Positions 1-4,293 of a DNA stretch of 7,558 bases are shown in pieces. Position numbers and translations under genes: made by a program. The notes beneath the pieces were generated by a model that made no database searches, was not told the DNA's origin, and was given only the letters and a program-made list of their open reading frames with translations. This DNA comes from an uncultured Collinsella sp. (lineage in GTDB: Bacteria; Actinomycetota; Coriobacteriia; Coriobacteriales; Coriobacteriaceae): NCBI GenBank assembly GCA_905197385.1, contig CAJJYO010000073.1:1-7558 (forward strand), in the 5' to 3' direction. Numbering within the stretch: position 1 is the stretch's first letter; each line of letters begins with the position of its first letter.

Positions 1-956
1 CCCTGCTCAGCCAGAACTATCGGCTCTATGAGATCATCGTGGTGGACGACGGCTCCAAGGACGAGACGGCCGCCAAGGCCGATGAGTGGGAGGCCCGTTA
101 TCCTGGAATCATCCGCGCGGTGCACCAGGAGAACGGCGGCCACGGTATCGCCGTCCTCTCGGGTCTGCGCGAGGCACAGGGCACCTATTACAAGGTTGTC
201 GACTCGGACGACTGGCTCGACGGTGCGGCGCTTTCGACCATGCTGTCGATTCTGCGTGGCTTTGAGGAGCGCGACCAGCGCGTCGACCTGTTTATCTCGA
301 ACTACGTGTACGAGAAGGTTTACGAGGGCACGCATACCGCGATTGGCTACAAGTTTGCCCTGCCGCGCAAAAAGATTTTCTCTTGGGACCAGATCGGACA
401 CTTCCGTCCCGATCAGAACCTGCTCATGCACAGCCTGTGCTATCGCACCGATGTACTGCGCGAGTCCAATCTACCTATGCCGGCACACACGTTCTACGTG
501 GATAATATCTACGCATACGTGCCGCTGCCGCGCTGCAAGACCATGTACTACGCCGACATCGACCTCTATCGCTACTTTATCGGTCGCGAGGGCCAGAGCG
601 TCAATGAGGCCACGATGGTCAAGCGCCTGGGTCAGCAGTTCCGCGTAACGCGCATCATGATGGAATCGTTCCACCTGTACCAGGACGTTGAGTCCTCGCG
701 TCTGCGTTCGTACATGATGGGCTACTTCACCATGATGATGGCGATTTGCTCGGTGCTCACCAAGCTTTCCGAGGAAGATTGTGCCGATGAGCGCCTGAAG
801 ACGCTGTGGAAGGACCTGAAGGAGTACGACGAGCGCATGTATCGTCGCGCTCGCTACGGCGTGGTCGGTTTCTTTACCAACTTGCGTGGACGGGCCGGAG
901 ACAAAACCACACTCGGCCTATACCATCTTGCCTCAAAGATCTTCAAATTCAACTAA
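1..956 (+). CDS. Glycosyltransferase family 2 (GT-A fold), 5'-truncated by the window edge
   Basis: The reading frame is open from base 3, giving 317 visible residues and a TAA stop. The first visible residues belong to the first Rossmann-like strand of a GT-A fold, so probably only 20-30 N-terminal residues are missing. Visible residues 11-18 (IIVVDDGS) are the nucleotide-sugar-binding motif. Residues 44-52 carry the ENGGHG motif, and DSDDW at 67-71 holds the DXD metal-binding aspartates. The family transfers a sugar from an activated donor to a growing glycan at the cytoplasmic face of the membrane. Donor and acceptor cannot be read from sequence. The C-terminal half is rich in Tyr, Arg and Met, has no obvious membrane helix, and ends in a basic tail ASKIFKFN. 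A related tail is encoded in the opposite direction about 150 nt downstream. The family is certain; a role in capsule or cell-wall polysaccharide synthesis is inferred. Confidence 0.93.
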   Translation, partial: LLSQNYRLYEIIVVDDGSKDETAAKADEWEARYPGIIRAVHQENGGHGIAVLSGLREAQGTYYKVVDSDDWLDGAALSTMLSILRGFEERDQRVDLFISNYVYEKVYEGTHTAIGYKFALPRKKIFSWDQIGHFRPDQNLLMHSLCYRTDVLRESNLPMPAHTFYVDNIYAYVPLPRCKTMYYADIDLYRYFIGREGQSVNEATMVKRLGQQFRVTRIMMESFHLYQDVESSRLRSYMMGYFTMMMAICSVLTKLSEEDCADERLKTLWKDLKEYDERMYRRARYGVVGFFTNLRGRAGDKTTLGLYHLASKIFKFN

Positions 957-1141
957 CTGCTGAGTAATCGCTGCTGATAGGTTGACTGGGCCCCTTGGCC
1001 TTTAGTTTGATACTGCGAACAGTCCTGCTCGCACGGAAAGCACATTAAGTGCTTTCCGGCTCGTGCGGAACTTGTATCAAACTAAAGGCCAAGGGGCCTC
1101 TGCTATAAATCGATTGTCAGATAGGTGAATTTGAAGATCTT
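936..1141. repeat. 16-nt inverted repeat enclosing the palindromic element
   Basis: AAGATCTTCAAATTCA at 936-951 is the last coding stretch of the glycosyltransferase. It recurs as its exact reverse complement at 1126-1141. The two copies lie on either side of the 989-1098 palindrome, so the spacer is a nested inverted repeat. The match comes from two related gene ends facing each other (see the remnant at 1103-1153), not from simple sequence. Confidence 0.85.
989..1098. repeat. 110-nt palindromic element with 25-nt perfect inverted arms and a nested hairpin
   Basis: The left arm 989-1013 (starts GGCCCCTTGG, ends TTTGATAC) is the exact reverse complement of the right arm 1074-1098. Between the arms, GGAAAGCAC (1035-1043) pairs with GTGCTTTCC (1049-1057) around the loop ATTAA. 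A further GCAC/GTGC pair (1031-1034 with 1063-1066) extends the stem after a five-base bulge on the right side. As RNA the whole element would fold into a long cruciform-like rod, 32 nt after the glycosyltransferase stop, so it may act as a transcription terminator or 3'-end stabiliser. There is no clear U-tract after it. It could also be a non-autonomous mobile element (REP/MITE-like); no target-site duplication is evident. Confidence 0.85.
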
Positions 1142-1153
1142 CGACGCGCGGTA
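1103..1153 (-). pseudogene. Remnant of the C-terminus of a second glycosyltransferase
   Basis: Read on the minus strand, 1153-1103 encodes YRASKIFKFTYLTIDL followed by TAG. The intact glycosyltransferase ends ...YHLASKIFKFN. Over the 24 nt that encode ASKIFKF plus one residue, 21 bases match. Two of the three differences are silent third-position changes (GCC/GCG for Ala, TCA/TCG for Ser), which points to shared coding ancestry. The frame stays open upstream only to about 1210, where a TAA occurs, and that extension (including LPTKIFSAQAPV) has no start codon or glycosyltransferase motif. I read this as the tail of a paralogue whose body has been lost. It is unlikely to be expressed. Confidence 0.6.
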
Positions 1154-1231
1154 CACAGGGGCCTGGGCTGAAAAGATCTTAGTTGGTAGTCGGTCGGGGA
1201 CGGGCGGGCATTACGTTTGTCGCGAGTTCCG

Positions 1232-1272
1232 CATGCAAAGAAGGCCACTTAATGTGGCCTTCGTCTTGCATG
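1232..1272 (-). terminator. Terminator hairpin downstream of the P1 peptidase gene (possibly bidirectional)
   Basis: GAAGGCCAC (1240-1248) pairs perfectly with GTGGCCTTC (1254-1262) around a five-base loop. An outer seven-base stem, CATGCAA (1232-1238) with TTGCATG (1266-1272), is separated by a small internal loop. On the minus strand the stem is followed by CTTTGC, a short U-rich start. It lies 55-95 nt after the peptidase stop codon and between convergent genes, as expected for a terminator serving mainly the minus strand. Confidence 0.65.
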
Positions 1273-1327
1273 GGACTGTAGAGCAGCAAACATAACCAAG
1301 ACCCACCGGGCAACCGGTCGAGTAAGG

Positions 1328-2329
1328 TTACTTCGCGGCACCCGGGATTCCGTGGGAGGTTTTGGCGGTTTTGGCTCCGTTTACGATGGCGGTCTGTAGG
1401 GCCCTTACGGCGAGCATGCCCAACAGGTCCAGGGGCACGGTGGCGCTTGCCTGGGCTCCCAGCTTGCCGCTGGCGAGGGTGTAGATGGTGTCGCCGTCGT
1501 TGGTGGTGTGCGTGGGGCGAATGGCGTGTGCATAGGCGTCTGCGGCCATTTGGGACACCTTGGTGGCCTGGGCCTTGGTGAGCTCTACATTGGTGACGAT
1601 GCAGCTGATGGTGGTGTTGGTACGGTCGAGCGGCATCTGCATAGATCCGGCGGCAGCAAAGGCAGCGAGCTCCATGTCGACGATCTGGTCGCTATCGGCT
1701 GCGGCGCGCATACCGGCAACCCACTCGCCGGTGAAGGGGTCGACGACGTTGCCACAGGCGTTGACCGAAACCACGGCGCCTACCTTAACGGGACCGAGCG
1801 CCACGGCGGCAGCGCCAAGGCCGGCCTTCATGCAGGTGGCGGGCCCCATGAGCTTTCCGACGGTGGCACCCGTGCCGGCGCCCACATTGCCCTGCTCGAG
1901 TGTTGCGGGGGTATTGTCGAGCGCCTCGCGCACGGCGGCGATGCCGGCCTCGATGTCGGGGCGCACGGTGGGGTCGCCAAAAGCGAGGTCGAAGATGCAG
2001 CTGGAGCACACGATGGGCACCTGCGTGGGGCCGACGGGCAAGCCGATGCCGCGGCTCTCGAGCTCGCGGGCGACGCCGCTTGCGGCCTCCAGACCAAAGG
2101 CCGATCCACCCGAAAGGCAGACGGCGTGGACCTTGTCCACGGTGTTCTCGGGGCGCAGCAAATCGGTCTCGCGCGATGCCGGGGCTCCACCGCGAACGTC
2201 AACACCGCCGGTGGCGCTCTCGGGTGCCACGATTACGGTGCAACCGGTGCCGGCCTCCTCGTCCGTATAGTTGCCAAAGCAAAAGCCATCGACATCGCAA
2301 ACGTCAATGGCCTCAAGCAGTGTATCCAT
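1328..2329 (-). CDS. P1 family peptidase (DmpA/NylC-like, MEROPS S58)
   Basis: The 333-residue product has the usual length of this N-terminal-nucleophile hydrolase family. The precursor self-cleaves before a Ser or Thr that then becomes the catalytic residue, and known members act as beta-aminopeptidases or oligo-amide hydrolases. Family signatures seen here are GxGCTVIVAP near residues 27-36, VHAVCLSGGSAFGLEAASGV at 68-87, the glycine-rich GNVGAGTGATVGK at 147-159, and NTTI at 238-241. By analogy with NylC, processing would fall between Asn238 and Thr239, making Thr239 the nucleophile; this residue assignment is an inference. There is no signal peptide, so the protein is probably cytoplasmic. 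The ATG start is supported by AGGAG six bases upstream. A terminator separates it from the maf gene upstream, so it is probably transcribed on its own. The physiological substrate cannot be predicted. Confidence 0.93.
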   Translation of the reverse strand: MDTLLEAIDVCDVDGFCFGNYTDEEAGTGCTVIVAPESATGGVDVRGGAPASRETDLLRPENTVDKVHAVCLSGGSAFGLEAASGVARELESRGIGLPVGPTQVPIVCSSCIFDLAFGDPTVRPDIEAGIAAVREALDNTPATLEQGNVGAGTGATVGKLMGPATCMKAGLGAAAVALGPVKVGAVVSVNACGNVVDPFTGEWVAGMRAAADSDQIVDMELAAFAAAGSMQMPLDRTNTTISCIVTNVELTKAQATKVSQMAADAYAHAIRPTHTTNDGDTIYTLASGKLGAQASATVPLDLLGMLAVRALQTAIVNGAKTAKTSHGIPGAAK

Positions 2330-2352
2330 GTTTTACTCCTATCGGTTTTCCG

Positions 2353-2369
2353 CCGGGCCTTATGCCCGG
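2353..2369 (-). other. Small hairpin in the leader of the peptidase gene
   Basis: CCGGGC (2353-2358) pairs with GCCCGG (2364-2369) around a five-base loop, 24-40 nt before the peptidase start codon on the minus strand. There is no U-tract, so it is unlikely to terminate transcription. It may stabilise or modulate the leader. I see no riboswitch consensus here. Confidence 0.45.
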
Positions 2370-2399
2370 TCGGGATCCGTACGGTACGTCGAAATTGTA

Positions 2400-2422
2400 G
2401 GCGCTGGGGGATACCCAGCGCC
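2400..2422 (-). terminator. Rho-independent-like terminator after maf
   Basis: A perfect nine-base GC-rich stem, GGCGCTGGG with CCCAGCGCC, encloses a five-base loop and begins eight bases after the maf stop codon. On the minus strand it is followed by TACAATTTCG, a weak U-rich tract. Its position fits the end of the DJ-1/maf transcript and separates it from the peptidase gene. Confidence 0.7.
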
Positions 2423-2430
2423 AGATGCAA

Positions 2431-3012
2431 TTACGATAGTTTTTGAATTGCGCGCGCGACGCGAGCGATGGGCAGGCCCACCACGTTGTAGAAGTCGCCC
2501 GAAATATCATGCACGAGCATGCGCCCACCGACGCCCTGGATGCCGTAGGCGCCGGCTTTGTCCATGGGCTCGCCCGAGGCGACGTAGCGCTCAATCTGCT
2601 CGTCGGTGAGCTCATAGAACGTCACGTCGGTCACATCGACAAACGACAGGCTCTCGGCGGCATGCGGGGCTGTGACGTCTCCGGCTCTAACGATGCAGAC
2701 GCCGGTTGCGACCTGGTGCGTGCGCCCCGAGAGCTCGTGGAGCATGGTGCGGGCTTCGTCCTCGTTTGCCGGCTTACCTAAAATCTTGCCATCGAAGGTG
2801 ACGATGGTGTCGGCCGCGATGGTCAGCTCGCTAGGATCGGCGTGCTCGGCGGCAACGGCGGCAGCCTTAGCGCGAGCTAAGCGCTCGACAAGCGTAAGCG
2901 GGGCCTCGTCATCAAAAGGAGTCTCGTCGATGTCAACGGGAATGACGCGGATGTCGTAGCCCGCTTCGCGCATCAACTCGATGCGGCGCGGTGATTGCGA
3001 AGCCAAAATCAT
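2431..3012 (-). CDS. maf: Maf family nucleoside triphosphate pyrophosphatase (dTTP/UTP type)
   Basis: The 193-residue protein has the full Maf length. It carries the N-terminal ASQSPRR motif (residues 4-10), AADTIV (66-71) with the likely catalytic Asp68, LGKP (78-81), and DKAGAYGIQG (151-160). The last is typical of the YhdE-like subgroup, which hydrolyses dTTP and UTP and modified pyrimidine nucleotides to monophosphates; YceF-type and other Maf variants differ there. Known roles are cleansing of the nucleotide pool and, in some bacteria, arrest of septum formation. The ATG overlaps the TGA of the upstream DJ-1/PfpI gene (ATGA), so translation is probably coupled and no separate promoter is needed. 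A strong terminator follows the stop codon. Nothing in the sequence suggests damage. Substrate assignment is from subgroup motifs only. Confidence 0.95.
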   Translation of the reverse strand: MILASQSPRRIELMREAGYDIRVIPVDIDETPFDDEAPLTLVERLARAKAAAVAAEHADPSELTIAADTIVTFDGKILGKPANEDEARTMLHELSGRTHQVATGVCIVRAGDVTAPHAAESLSFVDVTDVTFYELTDEQIERYVASGEPMDKAGAYGIQGVGGRMLVHDISGDFYNVVGLPIARVARAIQKLS

Positions 3013-3551
3013 AGCTGAATGCCCTCGGCAACCTTCTCGACAGCCTTGTCGCCGGCGAGCGTACGCAGCAGCTCAAGCGCAAAGGGGAGCGACTGGGCCA
3101 TGCCGCTGGCGGTGATGATGTTGCCGTCGTGTGTGACCTTGTCGCCGGTATAGGCGCCCTCGGGGAAGCTCTTCTCAAAGCCGGGGAAGCATGTGGCGTG
3201 GCGTCCCTCGAGCAGGTCAAGCTCGCCCAGGATAAACGGGGCGGCGCAGATGGCGGCAACATGCTTGGTCGCTGCGAACTCGCAGACTACGTCGCAGACA
3301 CGCTGGTCGGCGCGCAGGTTGGTGGCGCCGGGCAGACCGCCGGGCAGTACGACGCAGTCATACTCGTCAAAGTTGATCTCGTCAAAGAGTGCGTCGCAGG
3401 TTACGGGAATCTGCAGCGAACTTACGACCTCGCGCGTGGGCATAATCGAGACGAGCGTGGCACGCACGCCGCCGCGACGCATGACATCGACCATGGTCAG
3501 GCATTCAATCGTTTCAAAGCCATCGGCGGCAAGAACGGCAACGCTGGGCAT
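3009..3551 (-). CDS. DJ-1/PfpI family protein (YajL/DJ-1-like)
   Basis: I place the start at the ATG at 3551, giving 180 residues. GAAAGGAA sits five bases upstream, and the product begins directly with the first strand, MPSVAVLAADGFETIE, as in other members. A longer frame upstream lacks a binding site. Cys102 in AAICAAP is the conserved nucleophile at the elbow. Glu16 aligns with human DJ-1 Glu18, which contacts that cysteine. VVLPGG (67-72) and ASGMAQSLPFALELL (148-162) are further family motifs. The His found after the elbow in human DJ-1 (THP) is not present; the sequence here is ATCFPG. Family members have been assigned glyoxalase, protein repair or chaperone roles, and which applies is unclear. 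It is the first gene of a two-gene unit with maf, overlapping it by four bases, which suggests a shared metabolite-damage or stress role. Confidence 0.92.
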   Translation of the reverse strand: MPSVAVLAADGFETIECLTMVDVMRRGGVRATLVSIMPTREVVSSLQIPVTCDALFDEINFDEYDCVVLPGGLPGATNLRADQRVCDVVCEFAATKHVAAICAAPFILGELDLLEGRHATCFPGFEKSFPEGAYTGDKVTHDGNIITASGMAQSLPFALELLRTLAGDKAVEKVAEGIQL

Positions 3552-3588
3552 AAGGGTTCCTTTCATAGGGCGGCATACAATTAGCCGT

Positions 3589-3616
3589 CTTATACCCCGA
3601 AGACCCCCGCTTGCCA
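3589..3616 (-). promoter_or_regulatory. Candidate promoter for the DJ-1/maf unit
   Basis: On the minus strand TATAAG (3594-3589) is a good -10 hexamer. TGGCAA (3616-3611) lies 16 nt upstream as a poor -35 match. The -10 box is about 37 nt before the chosen start codon, a reasonable leader length. The weak -35 makes this tentative. Confidence 0.35.
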
Positions 3617-3629
3617 CGCACCATTCCCC

Positions 3630-3655
3630 AATGATTTTGATTCCCGTCCCAGAAA
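3630..3655. repeat. Degenerate half copy of the palindromic repeat at 4078-4135
   Basis: On the minus strand this reads TTTCTGGGACGGG, then AATCAAAATCATT. The palindrome downstream of the small zinc-ribbon gene begins TTTCTGGGACGGG, then GATTAAATAATCATT. The first 13 bases are identical; the rest matches with a two-base gap and a few changes. The two copies flank the zinc-ribbon gene in opposite orientation. This copy has no second arm, so it would not fold alone. Confidence 0.55.
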
Positions 3656-3741
3656 TTCATGCAGGGTGGATGGGTGTTGCGCACTAGGAGGGGCTTGCGG
3701 CGCGGCGATAAAATCTCGGCATCCGTCATCTTTCGCTACAT

Positions 3742-3747
3742 GAGGAG
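3742..3747 (+). promoter_or_regulatory. Ribosome binding site of the small zinc-ribbon gene
   Basis: GAGGAG is ten bases before the ATG at 3758. Another ATG at 3751 is closer, but its frame closes after six codons, so the site decides in favour of 3758 as the productive start. Confidence 0.6.
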
Positions 3748-3757
3748 CTGATGTGCG

Positions 3758-4075
3758 ATGATAGGCCTTAGGGTATTCGATCTTCTCGTTTTGCTCGTTG
3801 TATTTGGTGGTGTCGCGGCTGTCGCCTTTGCTGTTATCTTGAACAAGGAATCGTCGAATAAACCTCAGCCTTCGCAGTCCAATCCGTACCAGCAAATGCC
3901 TCCGGCGCGGCAAATGCCGACGACGCAGCAGGTTCCGCCGGCACAGCAGGTGTCAACCATGGTCGATGATGCTCAGCCAGTTGAGCCTACTTATTTTTGC
4001 GCTCAGTGTGGCTCAAAGCTGGAGACAAATGCCTCCTTCTGCCAAAACTGCGGTGCGCCAGTCAACCACCAGTGA
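3758..4075 (+). CDS. Small single-pass membrane protein with C-terminal zinc ribbon
   Basis: The 105-residue product has three parts. Residues 6-28 are one strongly hydrophobic helix. Residues 36-66 form a Gln/Pro-rich linker with short degenerate repeats (QMPPARQMP, TQQVPPAQQV). Residues 80-102 are a zinc ribbon with two CxxC knuckles, Cys81/Cys84 and Cys95/Cys98, in the pattern FCAQCG...FCQNCGAPV. Such ribbons (zinc_ribbon_2/DUF7577-like) commonly tip bacterial membrane proteins of unknown role. The next gene on this strand ends in the same module (FCGSCG...FCPHCGAPV), so the two may work together or share ancestry. Topology is uncertain: the arginine at position 5 and the lysines after the helix give no clear bias. 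It is transcribed away from the DJ-1 gene. No specific function is recognised. Confidence 0.85.
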   Translation: MIGLRVFDLLVLLVVFGGVAAVAFAVILNKESSNKPQPSQSNPYQQMPPARQMPTTQQVPPAQQVSTMVDDAQPVEPTYFCAQCGSKLETNASFCQNCGAPVNHQ

Positions 4076-4083
4076 TTTTTCTG

Positions 4084-4135
4084 GGACGGGGATTAAATAA
4101 TCATTCGGTACACAATGATTATTTAATCCCCGTCC
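4084..4135. repeat. Perfect 22-bp palindrome with 8-nt loop after the zinc-ribbon gene
   Basis: The left arm 4084-4105 (GGACGGGGATTAAATAATCA plus TT) is the exact reverse complement of 4114-4135, with the loop CGGTACAC. It starts eight bases after the stop codon of the small zinc-ribbon gene and is followed by TATTTTCATC. It can act as a terminator for that gene. The GC-rich base and AT-rich upper stem, and the partial second copy at 3630-3655, suggest an interspersed palindromic repeat. It separates the two zinc-ribbon genes into different transcripts unless read through. Confidence 0.85.
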
Positions 4136-4176
4136 TATTTTCATCAGGCTTTACCGACTTTTTTATTCGCCGGAAT

Positions 4177-4188
4177 TGTTGCGCAACA
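4177..4188. promoter_or_regulatory. Short palindrome TGTTGCGCAACA, possible operator
   Basis: This exact 12-bp dyad is 78 bases before the ATG at 4255. Its first nine bases, TGTTGCGCA, also occur at 3675-3683, 83 bases before the start of the small zinc-ribbon gene. A shared regulator site is possible. With only two partial copies, chance is not excluded, and I could not place a convincing -10/-35 pair beside either. Confidence 0.3.
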
Positions 4189-4242
4189 GATTTTGCTTTT
4201 TCGGGCTTAGCTTAGCTTCAGGTATTACTCACCTCTCGATCG

Positions 4243-4249
4243 AAAGGGG
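4243..4249 (+). promoter_or_regulatory. Ribosome binding site placed for the out-of-frame ATG at 4255
   Basis: AAAGGGG lies five bases before ATG 4255-4257, the only good site in this leader. That ATG is not in frame with the long downstream ORF. The in-frame ATG at 4278 is preceded by AACGAGAAAAATGAA, which has no convincing binding site. This mismatch is the main evidence that the gene needs a frame change to be expressed fully. Confidence 0.7.
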
Positions 4250-4254
4250 CAACC

Positions 4255-4293
4255 ATGCCAAAAACGAGAAAAATGAAATGGGGGGGCTTCTAA
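4255..4293 (+). other. Start peptide with G7 tract: probable phase-variation or frameshift site
   Basis: From ATG 4255 the frame encodes MPKTRKMKWGGF and stops at TAA 4291-4293. Seven consecutive G residues occupy 4280-4286. Adding one G, or slipping back one base on G_GGG_GGC, gives MPKTRKMKWGGLLIAGLALA and continues into the long ORF. That product has a basic n-region (Lys3, Arg5, Lys6, Lys8), a hydrophobic core and a VYA-AD cleavage site, which is a classical Sec signal peptide. The fit between the basic start and the hydrophobic core across the G tract is strong evidence that the two frames belong to one gene. As written the gene is in the off state, or depends on recoding, or the sequence lacks one base here. 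Confidence 0.75.

Larger units (their letters stand above)
957..1327. other. Gene-free 371-nt spacer between convergent genes
   Basis: This spacer separates the + strand glycosyltransferase from the - strand peptidase. It contains no plausible intact gene. It holds a 110-nt inverted-repeat element, a minus-strand remnant of a glycosyltransferase C-terminus, a strong hairpin that can end transcription of the peptidase gene, and a small stem (ACCGG-GCAA-CCGGT, 1305-1318) just downstream of the peptidase stop codon. Each of the larger items is listed separately. Confidence 0.8.

Noticed and set aside
957..1327. CRISPR array or tRNA gene in the 371-nt spacer
   Set aside because: There are no regularly spaced direct repeats and no cloverleaf or T-loop consensus; the repeats are inverted.
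2400..2422. Riboswitch between maf and the peptidase gene
   Set aside because: The two hairpins are simple stems; there is no conserved multi-helix core or known aptamer motif, and the first fits a terminator.
1508..2446. Long + strand open frames opposite the peptidase gene
   Set aside because: Their products are Gly/Ala/His-rich antisense shadows of high-GC coding sequence, without motifs, while the minus frame carries clear family motifs.
3552..3617. N-terminal extension of the DJ-1/PfpI protein to 202 residues from a GTG at 3617
   Set aside because: The extra 22 residues match nothing in the family, and a good binding site precedes the ATG at 3551.
3751..3771. Six-codon upstream ORF (MCDDRP) overlapping the start of the small zinc-ribbon gene
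   Set aside because: It overlaps the real start in another frame and has no features of a regulatory leader peptide. GAGGAG serves the ATG at 3758 equally well.
4176..4277. TTG at 4176 as start of a 587-residue version of the large zinc-ribbon protein
   Set aside because: There is no binding site before it, the added 34 residues would sit in front of the signal peptide, and it runs through the real ribosome binding site.
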